Program-made: the position numbers and the translations under genes
Part shown: one piece after another, positions 44,465-56,400 of the stretch
Position numbering within the stretch: position 1 is the first letter of the stretch
Layout: each line of letters begins with the position of its first letter
The notes under the pieces: model-generated
What the model was told of the DNA's origin: nothing
The model's input: the letters and a program-made list of their open reading frames with translations, nothing else
The model's database searches: none
Assembly (NCBI RefSeq): GCF_000012125.1
Contig: NC_007429.1
Span: forward strand, 868,001 to 932,000
Reading direction: 5' to 3'
From: Chlamydia trachomatis A/HAR-13
GTDB taxonomy: Bacteria > Chlamydiota > Chlamydiia > Chlamydiales > Chlamydiaceae
Length of the DNA: 64,000 nt

Positions 44465-46078
44465 ATGCGAGATAATAGGAATACAGCTAGAAGTAAACGC
44501 GGAAAATTACGATCAGAAAAAACCGTTTTACGCAGTTTTTTGAAGCTTTGCGCAGAGATGACTACGGCGACGGTTTTTTGGGATGAGCAACTTGGAAAGC
44601 TTTCCTACAATCAAGTGTATAAGGCTGTTTGTGCTTTAGCGACACGTTTAGCAAATTATCCTGATCAGCATATTGGAATTATGATGCCCGCATCAGCAGG
44701 CGCCTATATTGCTTATTTTGCAACGCTTCTTTCAGGGAAGATTCCAGTGATGATTAACTGGAGTCAAGGGTTGCGAGAAGTAACGGCGTGCGCAAACCTG
44801 GTTGGTGTGACTCATGTGATTACAGCAAAGCCTCTTATGCAGAAATTGGCGCAGACGCATGGAGAAGATGCAGAATATCCTTTTTCCCTAATTTTTCTAG
44901 ATGAGGTTCGTAAGGAATTATCTTTCCTAGAGAAGTGTCGAGTGGGTATTTGCATGTCCATACCTTTTGAATGGATGATGCGCTGGTTCGGAGTGTTTGA
45001 TAAAGACCCTGAGGATGTTGCTGTCATTCTGTTCACGTCAGGAACCGAGAAACTCCCAAAAGGGGTTCCTCTTACTAATGCCTCACTACTTGCTAATCAA
45101 CGGGCCTGTTTCGATTGCTTTTCTCCGAAAGAAGATGATGCAATGATATCCTTCCTTCCCCCGTTTCATGCGTATGGGTTCAATTCTTGTACGCTGTTTC
45201 CTTTGCTATCCGGGATACCTGTTGTTTTTGCCTATAATCCTTTGTATGCGAAGAAAATAGTTGAGATGATTGATGAAGCAAAGGTCACTTTGCTAGGAAG
45301 TACGCCTGTTTTCCTCAGTTATATTATTAATGCTGCTAAGAAAAGCGAGACCGCGCTTCCTTCCTTGCGGTTCGTTGTTGTTGGAGGAGATGTTTTCAAA
45401 CACTCTTTATATCAAGAAGCTTTGAAAACTTTCCCACATGTTCAACTGCGTCAAGGATATGGAACTACAGAATGCTCTCCGGTTATCACTATTAATACTG
45501 TGAATAGTCCGAAACATGAGTCTTGCGTAGGCATGCCTGTTAGAGGTATGGAAGTGTTAATTGTTTCTGAAGAAACTAAAGTCTCTGTATCAACCGGAGT
45601 AACAGGATTGGTTCTGACACGAGGAACTTCTCTATTTAAAGGATATTTGGGAGAAGACTTCGGACATGGATTCATAGAGTTAGCTGGAGAGACTTGGTAT
45701 GTCACCGGCGACTTGGGGTATGTAGATCGCCATGGGGAGTTATTCTTAAAAGGACGACTCAGTCGTTTTGTGAAGATTGGGGCAGAAATGGTGAGCCTTG
45801 AGGCAATGGAGAGTATTATTATGGAAGGATGTGGGCAAAATGCTGCCGATCATCCTTTGGTGGTTTGCGGCCTCCCAGGAGAAAAAGAGCGTCTTTGCCT
45901 ATTCACGATATTCCCAACTTCTGTTTCGGAAGTAAATGATATCCTAAAAAACTCCAAAACCAGTAACTTATTGAAAATTTCTTATCACCATCAGGTAGAA
46001 GCGATTCCTATGTTGGGGACGGGGAAACCTGATTACTGTTCCTTAAATGCTTTGGCAAAACGATTATTTAGCGAATAA
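44465..46078 (+). CDS. aasC: Acyl-ACP synthetase-like adenylate-forming enzyme
   Basis: A 537-residue ANL-superfamily protein with the AMP-binding P-loop LFTSGTEKLPKGVPLTN (about residues 187-203), the GYGTTECSP motif (about 334) and the late TGDLGYVDRHGELFLKGR hinge region. Work on C. trachomatis describes the CT776 product as the acyl-ACP synthetase AasC, which activates host fatty acids for bacterial phospholipids. Pairing with plsC supports that. The gene name is by analogy. The basic N-terminus (about residues 1-25) is not typical of the family. Confidence 0.88.
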   Translation: MRDNRNTARSKRGKLRSEKTVLRSFLKLCAEMTTATVFWDEQLGKLSYNQVYKAVCALATRLANYPDQHIGIMMPASAGAYIAYFATLLSGKIPVMINWSQGLREVTACANLVGVTHVITAKPLMQKLAQTHGEDAEYPFSLIFLDEVRKELSFLEKCRVGICMSIPFEWMMRWFGVFDKDPEDVAVILFTSGTEKLPKGVPLTNASLLANQRACFDCFSPKEDDAMISFLPPFHAYGFNSCTLFPLLSGIPVVFAYNPLYAKKIVEMIDEAKVTLLGSTPVFLSYIINAAKKSETALPSLRFVVVGGDVFKHSLYQEALKTFPHVQLRQGYGTTECSPVITINTVNSPKHESCVGMPVRGMEVLIVSEETKVSVSTGVTGLVLTRGTSLFKGYLGEDFGHGFIELAGETWYVTGDLGYVDRHGELFLKGRLSRFVKIGAEMVSLEAMESIIMEGCGQNAADHPLVVCGLPGEKERLCLFTIFPTSVSEVNDILKNSKTSNLLKISYHHQVEAIPMLGTGKPDYCSLNALAKRLFSE

Positions 46079-46120
46079 GGACTGCTCTTTGAATGATTAT
46101 AGCTATGAGGGAAATGGGTT

Positions 46121-47254
46121 TTGAAGGAAGCTCTTTCTATTGATTTTATCACTAATGATTTCCTGGGATTCTCTCGTTCAGATAGCTTAGTTCATGCTGT
46201 TGAGGCTCGTTATCGGCTTTATTGTAGAGACAAGCCTCATGCGCAGTTAGGTTATGGAGGTTCGCGCGCTATTTTAGGCTCTTCCTCGCTGTTAGATGGG
46301 GTAGAGCATCAAATAGCGCACTTTCATGGAGCTCCAGAAGCTCTTATTTTGCCAAGTGGTTTTGTTGCGAATACTGCGATTTGTGCGCATCTATCTTCCG
46401 TAGCGGATTATGTGCTATGGGACGAGCAGGTGCATATCTCCGTTTCTTACAATCTATCTGTTTTTTTGTCGGGGTGGCATCAGAGTTTCCGCCATAATGA
46501 TTTAGATCATCTAGAGTCTTTATTAGAGTCTTGTCAGCAACGTGGTTTTCAACGAGTATTTATCCTCGTCTGTTCTGTTTATTCTTTTAAGGGGTCTTTT
46601 GCTCTTTTGGAGCAAATAGTGGCATTGTCTCATCAGTATCACGCTCAGTTGATAGTTGATGAAGCGCATGCTGTGGGATTATTTGGAGACGCTGGGAAGG
46701 GATTTTGTGCCTCGTTAGGGTATGAAAATTTCTATTCTGTACTCGTTACCTTCAGTAAAGCTTTGGGATCCGCGGGTGCAGCTTGGTTATCTTCTCGCGA
46801 TAGGAAGCAGGATTTGATCAAAGAACCTATGGTAAGTCTTTCTACAGGAATACCTCCCTATTTGTTAGTATCTATACAAGTTGCATACGAATTTCTCTCA
46901 CAAGAAGGAGAACTTGCGAGAACACGATTACGTCGTATTCGTGACTATTTTGCTCAAAAAATCTCTTGGGCAGCAGCTGGATTTGTGCAACCGCTCTCTC
47001 TCCCTGGGATCTCTGAGCAGGAATTGTATCAAAAATTAGTTGCCACAGGCATTCGTGTTGGAGTCGCTTGTCCTCCTACAGGTAAAGTACTGCGAGCCAA
47101 TTTACATGCTTTCAATACCGAACAAGAAGTAGATATTTTGGTTTCGTTGCTTGCCACGGAGCAAGTAACGTATCAGAAGAATGTCGTAACAGGATCTACA
47201 TCAACAATGCAACGCACTTTAGAGGACAATTTTGCAGCGGCTAATGCCTCTTGA
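46121..47254 (+). CDS. bioF: BioF-like PLP alpha-oxoamine synthase
   Basis: A 377-residue fold-type I PLP enzyme of the family that joins an amino acid to an acyl thioester (8-amino-7-oxononanoate synthase, 2-amino-3-ketobutyrate CoA ligase, serine palmitoyltransferase). Visible parts are DFITNDFLGF near the N-terminus, GYGGSRAILGS, VDEAHAVGLFG and the PLP lysine in TFSKALGSAG. Start is a TTG at 46121; an in-frame stop at 46106 excludes upstream starts. No other biotin gene is nearby, so BioF function is not proven. Position equals CT777. Overlaps priA by 82 bp. Confidence 0.85.
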   Translation: MKEALSIDFITNDFLGFSRSDSLVHAVEARYRLYCRDKPHAQLGYGGSRAILGSSSLLDGVEHQIAHFHGAPEALILPSGFVANTAICAHLSSVADYVLWDEQVHISVSYNLSVFLSGWHQSFRHNDLDHLESLLESCQQRGFQRVFILVCSVYSFKGSFALLEQIVALSHQYHAQLIVDEAHAVGLFGDAGKGFCASLGYENFYSVLVTFSKALGSAGAAWLSSRDRKQDLIKEPMVSLSTGIPPYLLVSIQVAYEFLSQEGELARTRLRRIRDYFAQKISWAAAGFVQPLSLPGISEQELYQKLVATGIRVGVACPPTGKVLRANLHAFNTEQEVDILVSLLATEQVTYQKNVVTGSTSTMQRTLEDNFAAANAS

Positions 47255-49434
47255 ATCTGTTTATTCGCCACGAGGATGTTGCGAGTTTTGATTAGAAATT
47301 GATAGTGAAATAAGTCTTTTACTTTGAAATGTCCACAAGGAGATATTTCCATAAGAGAGGCTTGAGAATCCAAATTTTGTTTAATCAGTGTGTGTACACG
47401 CTGAGTTTCCTTTAAAGTATAATCCGAGCATTTTCCAAGAAAAATACAGCGGATTAGTCGTGTGAACGGAGGATAGTTACATACTTTTCTCCCTAAGATC
47501 TCTTCCTTGTAGAAAGCTGGGAAATCTTGTGCTAAGGCATGAGATATAGTCGAGTTTTGAGGAAGAAATGTTTGGATAAGAACTTCTCCTGGAAGGTGGC
47601 TGCGTCCTGAGCGTCCAGTGACTTGAGTAATCAGTTGAAAGACTTGTTCTGCTGCTCGAAAATCTGGGATATATAGACCAGAGTCTCCGCTTAAAACTAC
47701 AGAAAGAGTCACGGCAGGAAAGTGCATACCTTTTGCAATCATTTGTGTGCCAATAAGAATATCGGCTTTCCCTGTGGCAAATTGTTTAACTAAAGCATCG
47801 TGACTTCCGCGGAATCGTGTGGTGTCAGAATCTAGCCGTATAGTGCGGGCTGTTGGGAAGAATTCTCGGAGAAGAGTCTCAATTTTTTCTGTTCCAGCGC
47901 CTCGGTATTGAAGTGTCATAGTGCCCAGGCATTGAGGGCATGAGGTAATGGGCTTTGAGAGGCGGGTGTTGCAAAGGTGACACAAGAGAATCCGCTCAGT
48001 TTTGTGAAATGTCAGAATCATGTCACAATGAGGACATTTCAAGGTGTACTTACATGATGAGCAGGATACATTAGTATGGAATCCGCGACGATTGAAGAAA
48101 ATAATGGTCTGTTCTCCTACTTCCAAACGTTGCTCGATGCTCCGAATGACCGTTTGAGAGAAGAAAGGCTTTTTCCGAGTTTTTTCCATCTCCAAGTTCA
48201 TGTCGATAAGAAAGACTTTAGTAGGAGTAGACGTAGAAGCTCTTTTTGAGAGAACGGAAAGCGTGTATTTCTTAGATAAGGCATTTGTGTAACTTTCTAA
48301 ACTTGGAGTGGCACTACCTAGGATGACTGTAGCATTGGTCATTTTCCCTCGCATGACAGCCACATCTCGAGCTTGATAAAAAGGAGGCAAATCGCTTTGT
48401 TTATAGGCGCTGTCGTGCTCTTCATCCACAATAATGAGTCCTAAGTTTTGTATAGGACAGAAAATGGCGGATCGAGGGCCTATAATGATGTTAATTAGGC
48501 CTCGAGACGCCTTGTGCCAGGTCTGTGTACGTTCACTGTCACTTAACTTGTAGTGTAAAACGCCCACTTCGGAACCAAAGTGCATTTTAAAAAAGGAAAG
48601 CGTTTGAATGGTTAAAGCTACCTCAGGGACAAGAAGAATCACGCTCTTCCCTAAAGCTCTAGCTTTGCGAATGACTTGCAGATACACTTCAGTTTTCCCG
48701 CTCCCTGTCACTCCGAATAGCAGACAGGTTTGAAATTGTTCCGCAACGAGCGATTGCGAGATGGTATTGACTGCATCTAGTTGTTCTTGATTGAGTGTGG
48801 GGGGATCTGGGAGGAAATAATGGAGTTGTTCGTCTTGGATTTCTAGATCTGCTGAGTCGACAATGCGAATGAATTTTTGTTTTACTAAGGCATCCAAAGT
48901 TTTTGCAGATACCTCTGTTTTTCTCATCAGCTCAGGGGGAGTGAGAGGCTTTGTCGTTTTGAGTAGTTTACGCAGAACAGCGATTTGCTGTGGGTTATCA
49001 AGCGTTTTGAGTATTTCTTGTGTACGCTCTGCATTTTGCCCTAAAAATACATTGTTCTGATGCTTAGTTGAGTGCGTTTGCGCGTATACCGTGGGTAGGA
49101 ACAAGGATACGGCGCTTCCCAGAGGACAAAAGTAATATTGACTGATCCAAAAAATCAAATCGATAAGGTCTTGGGGAAGGGTAATGCCTTCATAACTGAT
49201 ATCTAAAATAGGCTGGATTACATGAACAAAATCAGAAGAACTTTTAATTTTGAGCACAATGGCAATTTTATATTTGTCATTTGTCAGTTTCCTTTGCAGG
49301 GGAACCTTAACAACAGATCCTACAGTTACTAGGTTTTCCAATTCAGCAGGAATGCCGTAGTCTAGGATTTTATTGATATTTGCATTGACTATGACTTCTG
49401 CATAGAGGCGGAAAGGCTGGTGAGTAGGGTCCAT
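47173..49434 (-). CDS. priA: Primosomal replication restart helicase PriA
   Basis: Reloads the replisome at collapsed forks. The 753-residue SF2 helicase has an N-terminal DNA-binding region, Walker A GVTGSGKTEVYL (about residue 243), DEEH, and between the helicase lobes a zinc-binding region with four CXXC pairs (CSSC, CPHC, CHLC and CPQC; about 458-500). The C-terminus includes TQMIAKGMHFPAVTL. It overlaps bioF (convergent) and the upstream unknown gene. Corresponds to CT778. Confidence 0.95.
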   Translation of the reverse strand: MDPTHQPFRLYAEVIVNANINKILDYGIPAELENLVTVGSVVKVPLQRKLTNDKYKIAIVLKIKSSSDFVHVIQPILDISYEGITLPQDLIDLIFWISQYYFCPLGSAVSLFLPTVYAQTHSTKHQNNVFLGQNAERTQEILKTLDNPQQIAVLRKLLKTTKPLTPPELMRKTEVSAKTLDALVKQKFIRIVDSADLEIQDEQLHYFLPDPPTLNQEQLDAVNTISQSLVAEQFQTCLLFGVTGSGKTEVYLQVIRKARALGKSVILLVPEVALTIQTLSFFKMHFGSEVGVLHYKLSDSERTQTWHKASRGLINIIIGPRSAIFCPIQNLGLIIVDEEHDSAYKQSDLPPFYQARDVAVMRGKMTNATVILGSATPSLESYTNALSKKYTLSVLSKRASTSTPTKVFLIDMNLEMEKTRKKPFFSQTVIRSIEQRLEVGEQTIIFFNRRGFHTNVSCSSCKYTLKCPHCDMILTFHKTERILLCHLCNTRLSKPITSCPQCLGTMTLQYRGAGTEKIETLLREFFPTARTIRLDSDTTRFRGSHDALVKQFATGKADILIGTQMIAKGMHFPAVTLSVVLSGDSGLYIPDFRAAEQVFQLITQVTGRSGRSHLPGEVLIQTFLPQNSTISHALAQDFPAFYKEEILGRKVCNYPPFTRLIRCIFLGKCSDYTLKETQRVHTLIKQNLDSQASLMEISPCGHFKVKDLFHYQFLIKTRNILVANKQIQEALAAAKLSSKVRCIVDVDPVTTFF

Positions 49435-50078
49435 AAATCTCTTTTTAATGCTGAATCTTTTTCATATTGGGAAGAGGAATAAATGGGTATGCAGGTTACT
49501 TTATCGTGCAAAACAGGATCGTGATAGTTCACTTGCGAATTTTTATACCTGATTGTTGGTAAGGGCGCCAAACAAAAAGGATGAGGGGAATGACTAAAAT
49601 CAGACAAAGTTTTTTGGTGAAAAAGAACGAGGCGAGTAGGAAAAATTTTCTGTGAAAGAATTTTAGCTAAGCGATTAAAGAAAAGAATCTCATGTTCCTG
49701 AGATTCATGGACAAAAATGCCACATGAGGCCCTTGCAGGTCGTTGAATATAACGTTTTAAAGCAGGATAATTTTCTTTCAGTAGTTCTTCATAAGAGAGT
49801 CCAGGGTAAATAGGAACACAGGCCCAGGAGTGTTTGGATTCTTTAGGATGGGAAGGTGGGGGAATAGAAGTTGTAACAGGGTCTTTGGGAGTTTCTACCG
49901 GAAGAGCTTGCGGTTCTAAGCCTGGGGGATTAAGAATAGGAGCCGTGGATGGAGATAAGTCCTCGGAAAAGGTAAGAGGTTCTTCTGGAAAATATAGTGG
50001 GACCAGTGTAGACGTGGCGGGGTAGGGCTTTTCTGTGTAGCGATTAAAAATTTCTTGAAAAACAGCAAGTGAATGCAT
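49389..50078 (-). CDS. Proline-rich hypothetical protein
   Basis: A 229-residue protein (ATG at 50078). The N-terminal third is proline-, serine- and threonine-rich and looks disordered (about residues 25-80). The rest looks globular, with mixed helices and strands (EILFFNRLAKILSQ, TRLVLFHQKTL). No signal peptide, membrane segment or known motif. Its last 46 bp overlap priA and it probably shares a transcript. Loose resemblance to helical domains of DNA-handling proteins would be speculation. Position equals CT779. Confidence 0.8.
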   Translation of the reverse strand: MHSLAVFQEIFNRYTEKPYPATSTLVPLYFPEEPLTFSEDLSPSTAPILNPPGLEPQALPVETPKDPVTTSIPPPSHPKESKHSWACVPIYPGLSYEELLKENYPALKRYIQRPARASCGIFVHESQEHEILFFNRLAKILSQKIFPTRLVLFHQKTLSDFSHSPHPFCLAPLPTIRYKNSQVNYHDPVLHDKVTCIPIYSSSQYEKDSALKRDLWTLLTSLSASMQKS

Positions 50079-50233
50079 GGCGTGTCAACAGGTGCACAGG
50101 TTGTAAAGAGAGACATTGTTCCGGAGGGATAAGGTTATCAGCCCAGACGAATTCATTGCAATCCACGCATCATTGTTATCATATTAAAGGCTAGATAAAG
50201 CAATTCCTTACAATTAAACAAAGAGAGAAAATT

Positions 50234-50728
50234 ATGAGAAACTGGTTATTAGGGAGCTTGCTCATCGCATGTATGGCGGTCACAGCTCCTTGTTTTGCTG
50301 CAAAACGTCGTGCTGCGGGTTCGCAGAAGATCAATAGGGTTGCAGAGACCGGAATTCACTGGATGTCTTATCAAGATGCTTTGAATAAGGCAAAACAGGA
50401 AGGAAAGCATGTAGCCGTATTTTTCACAGGATCCGATTGGTGTATTTGGTGTATGAGAATGCAGGATCAGATTTTACAAACAGCTGCATTTTCCGAGTTT
50501 GCTAAACAATATTTGTGTATGGTGGAGATAGATTTCCCTCACAACAAAGAACAAACTGCAGAACAAAAAGAGCAGAATCGTCATTTGAAAAGTTTATATT
50601 CTGTAGACGGATTCCCTACCCTAGTTTTACTCGATTCCGAAGGTAAAGAAGTCGCAAAAATGGGATTTGAGCCTGGAGGCGGAGAGGCATATGTTTATAG
50701 ATTAAAGAAAGCATTACATATCTCCTGA
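50234..50728 (+). CDS. Secreted thioredoxin-fold disulfide protein
   Basis: A 164-residue protein with a signal peptide (about residues 1-22, cleavage after CFA) and a thioredoxin-like domain with WCIWC (Cys70 and Cys73), as in DsbD/DsbE-like or thiol:disulfide interchange proteins. The cis-proline is in GFPTLVLLD. It acts in the periplasm, where the cysteine-rich chlamydial outer membrane proteins are cross-linked, so a role in that redox chemistry is likely (inference). Position equals CT780. A paralogue with a broken CXXC lies at 54285. A strong hairpin follows. Confidence 0.9.
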   Translation: MRNWLLGSLLIACMAVTAPCFAAKRRAAGSQKINRVAETGIHWMSYQDALNKAKQEGKHVAVFFTGSDWCIWCMRMQDQILQTAAFSEFAKQYLCMVEIDFPHNKEQTAEQKEQNRHLKSLYSVDGFPTLVLLDSEGKEVAKMGFEPGGGEAYVYRLKKALHIS

Positions 50729-50788
50729 GTACGCGCGTAATTCTCTTTTTTAATAAGAGAAAAACGTGTTCCCATTCTCGGATTTCCA

Positions 50789-50820
50789 AGAAAGAGAAAA
50801 CGACCCAGTTTTCTCTTTCT
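50789..50820 (+). terminator. Hairpin terminator after the thioredoxin-fold gene
   Basis: A perfect 13 bp inverted repeat (AGAAAGAGAAAAC / GTTTTCTCTTTCT) with a 6 nt loop; the 3' arm supplies the T-rich tail. A smaller repeat, TTCTCTT / AAGAGAA, lies at 50741-50761. Confidence 0.7.
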
Positions 50821-50944
50821 ATTTTGGAGAAAGCAAGCTGCATATCCTCTCTCTTCAAAATTTCTCAAGTTTGATGTAGCATGATGAGTCTGCTTAAGAC
50901 TTTAGTGATTGTCGTAAGAAGAAAAATATTGCTACTATTTTTGA

Positions 50945-53982
<3,038 letters not shown>

Positions 53983-54284
53983 ACGAAAAGGCCTTGTTTT
54001 TGTACTGTTAGAGCGAATCCATCCCTTCATGATAAGCAACCTTTTCTCCTTAGTCTATAGAATTTTTCCACAGAGCGGGGATTCAGCATTCCTTGTTAAA
54101 GGAATAGAAAATATTCCAAAATCAGAAGCATAGCTATGTCGTTTTCAAGAGTAGAATCTTTGTTTGCTTTTAATGAAAAAAAGAATATACACGAAAAGTG
54201 TTCGAAAAGCTGCTTTGGGAGAGGGGTTCTCTGGGTTTTCGATGGTGTCGTTATTTCTAACGAACAAGTAAGGAGTAGGAATTC

Positions 54285-55334
54285 ATGTCTTCTTTACGGA
54301 TTGCTAGAAGTTGCTCTTTCAAGCAGAAAACTCTTTTGGCTGCCCTAGTTTTCTTTGGACTAGGTGCGTCTCAGGTATGCGCTACTCCTTCTAATTCCAG
54401 AGAGATTGCTTGGTATGTAGATTATCAAGAAGCTAGGGACGAGAGTAGAGAGAAAGATTTGCCCATGTTGTTGTTTTTCTCTGGCTCTGATTGGAATGGT
54501 AGTTGTATGAAAATCCGTGATGAAGTGCTAAGCTCGTCGGATTTCATCTCAGCTGTTGCTGACCAATTTGTGTGCGTAGTTGTCGATTTCCCTCGTCATA
54601 CAGAGTTGCGAGATCCTCTCATAAACGAGCAAAATGAAGATTTAAAGAATAGACTGCATGTCAATACCTTCCCTAGTTTGGTATTGTTGTCCCCCGAAGA
54701 ACGAGCGATTTATAAGATCGAAAGTTTTGGAAATGAAAATGGATCGAATCTAGGAGAGAGCTTGTGCAGAGTCATTGCTAATGACCAGGAACTAGAACAA
54801 GTTTTCCCATTCATCCCTACACTATCTTCGGTAGAGTTACGAAAATACTATCAGCTCGCTGAAGAGCTATCGCGAAAAGATTTCATGGCAACAGCTCTTG
54901 AGCAGGGGGTGTTGTGCGATGATAGCTTTTTCCTATCCGAGAAGTTTCGGCAGCTCGTTGAAGCGGGTAGAATGGATTCAGAGGAGTGTCGTGCTGTGAA
55001 GAATCGGTTGCTAGAATTAGATCCTGAGAATGAGCAGCTCACGCATTTCACAGTGGCTTTAATTGAATTTCAAGAGTTAGCTAAACGTTCTCAAGGGCAG
55101 TCGCACGTGAATGTTGCTGAAGTAATCGCACCTTTAGCAGAATATCTTACGCAATTTAGAGAACAGGATAAAGAGAACCAGTGGAGACTTGAGATGATTA
55201 TTTCTCAATATTATCTCGATGCTGGGCTCCCTAATAGTGCGCTAGAGCACGCAAAGATAGCTTTTGAATCGGCTCCGCAAGATATCCAATCCAGCATTTC
55301 CCGTTCGTTAGTGCATATAGAACACCAATCCTAA
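54285..55334 (+). CDS. Secreted thioredoxin-fold protein with degenerate CXXC
   Basis: A 349-residue protein with an N-terminal signal peptide (about residues 14-33) and a thioredoxin-fold domain closely similar to the protein at 50234 (FFSGSDW, then VVDFPR, then TFPSLVLLS). The first active-site cysteine is replaced: WNGSC, Asn71 to Cys74. A C-terminal helical region of about 170 residues, perhaps TPR-like (ENQWRLEMIISQYYLDAGLP), is added. C. trachomatis annotations call CT783 a predicted disulfide bond isomerase; one cysteine could permit isomerase or holdase work but not a normal dithiol cycle. ATG at 54285 follows AAGGAGTAGG. Confidence 0.87.
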   Translation: MSSLRIARSCSFKQKTLLAALVFFGLGASQVCATPSNSREIAWYVDYQEARDESREKDLPMLLFFSGSDWNGSCMKIRDEVLSSSDFISAVADQFVCVVVDFPRHTELRDPLINEQNEDLKNRLHVNTFPSLVLLSPEERAIYKIESFGNENGSNLGESLCRVIANDQELEQVFPFIPTLSSVELRKYYQLAEELSRKDFMATALEQGVLCDDSFFLSEKFRQLVEAGRMDSEECRAVKNRLLELDPENEQLTHFTVALIEFQELAKRSQGQSHVNVAEVIAPLAEYLTQFREQDKENQWRLEMIISQYYLDAGLPNSALEHAKIAFESAPQDIQSSISRSLVHIEHQS

Positions 55335-55362
55335 ATATAACTCACAAATCTAGTATTCCTCC

Positions 55363-55398
55363 CCATTCCATGCCTCTATAGCGTGGAATGGTTTTTTT
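55363..55398 (+). terminator. Rho-independent terminator
   Basis: An 11 bp stem (CCATTCCATGC / GCGTGGAATGG, one wobble), 7 nt loop, and seven T residues. It lies between the thioredoxin-fold gene and the convergent rnpA. Confidence 0.9.
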
Positions 55399-55411
55399 TA
55401 GGATTTCTACC

Positions 55412-55774
55412 TCAGCATCTGGATGAAGAGGCGAGGGGCAAAGCCTCAGGTATGCGCTGAAGAAGTTCTTCTGATAGTTTCAAAAAATCTGGCTGCGAAT
55501 TTCCTCTCGGAGAAATAACCGCCTGACAACCCGGAAGATTTGGGCGTACATGTCTAAAAGCCTCTCGCACGATCCGCTTAAAACGATTGCGTTGATGAGC
55601 TTTTCCAAATTTCTTTGACACAGTAATTCCTACTTTACGGGTGTTCGAATGACGAGAGGGAACGACCCGTAAAGTCACTTGATCGGCACGACAACAACGT
55701 CCATTCCTCTGAACATAAACAAATTGTTTACGTTTCAGTAAACGAGCATTCTTAGGTAAAGTTAACCGACTCAC
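55412..55774 (-). CDS. rnpA: Ribonuclease P protein component
   Basis: Protein subunit of RNase P, which matures tRNA 5' ends. The 120-residue basic protein has the family core KVGITVSKKFGKAHQRNRFKR and the RNR motif (about residues 58-64). It starts with GTG at 55774, 12 bp after the rpmH stop, in the conserved rpmH-rnpA order. The usual neighbours dnaA and yidC are not here. Corresponds to CT784. Confidence 0.93.
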   Translation of the reverse strand: MSRLTLPKNARLLKRKQFVYVQRNGRCCRADQVTLRVVPSRHSNTRKVGITVSKKFGKAHQRNRFKRIVREAFRHVRPNLPGCQAVISPRGNSQPDFLKLSEELLQRIPEALPLASSSRC

Positions 55775-55786
55775 GAATAGAAGATC

Positions 55787-55924
55787 TTAAAGATCAATTA
55801 AGGAATGTCTACCATGACGGCGACGGCGATTCAAAAGATTTCTTCCGCTTTTTGTAGCCATGCGAGCTCTAAATCCTACGGAATTTCTACGTTTTCTCTT
55901 ACTAGGTTGATAGGTGCGTTTCAC
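55787..55924 (-). CDS. rpmH: 50S ribosomal protein L34
   Basis: A 45-residue, very basic protein starting [18 protein letters not shown] and containing [13 protein letters not shown], which is the classical bL34 sequence. The start is GTG at 55924. It sits 12 bp upstream of rnpA in the same operon. Corresponds to CT785. Confidence 0.96.
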
Positions 55925-56400
55925 AATACTCTCCTAATACTCTTGAAGTCTCTAGGGACTCTGCCCCCAAGAGACTAGGGACGAGTTTAAAGGATCTCAC
56001 CTAAAAGATCAATACAGGGCAACAATTTTTATGATTTCTTGAGTAAAGAAAGTAGTTCCATTAGTAGATAGAATTCTGAGCAAGTCTCTTATTGTCAAAA
56101 AGTGAGGAAAAGGGTAAATTTTGTTCCTCTAGTTGTTAATCCTCCTTTATCCGGGAAGGCTCTTGTTTGCAATTCTGTGTATGGAGCGTGGGCTAGTGCC
56201 TTAGGAATGCGTAGAGAGCAGAGATCACTGTAAGAAAACTTTTACGGTTTTTAGTTGTGCTGCGGATTTTATAGCAAAAGGGTACTTCTTGTCCGGTAGG
56301 AGGAGGCTGTTTTGCTAGGGGCTCTCATTTCTAAGTATTTTATGTGGTGAGGGTGTAGTAAGAATCAGTCTCTTTTTTAAGAGCCCAAGTAAGGCATATT
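55925..56400. other. Gene-free region between divergent rpmH and rpmJ
   Basis: About 476 bp, long for this compact genome, with no credible reading frame. It must contain promoters for rpmH-rnpA (-) and rpmJ-rpsN (+). It also contains a structured stretch at 56272-56317. Confidence 0.6.
56272..56317 (+). ncRNA. Candidate structured RNA element, loosely SRP-RNA-like
   Basis: An 8 bp perfect stem, TAGCAAAA / TTTTGCTA, encloses an apical hairpin TCC-GGTA-GGA whose sequence GTCCGGTAGGAGGAGGC resembles the SRP RNA tip GTCCGGAAGGAAGCAGC. The conserved AGCA of the SRP internal loop is not intact, so identity as 4.5S RNA is doubtful; it could be a leader hairpin of rpmJ or a separate small RNA. Extent is unknown. 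Confidence 0.3.

Noticed and set aside
54136-54348. 70-codon open frame upstream of and overlapping the degenerate thioredoxin-fold gene
   Set aside because: No ribosome-binding site, no recognisable composition of a protein, and it overlaps the true start of the 54285 gene, which has a strong AAGGAGTAGG site.
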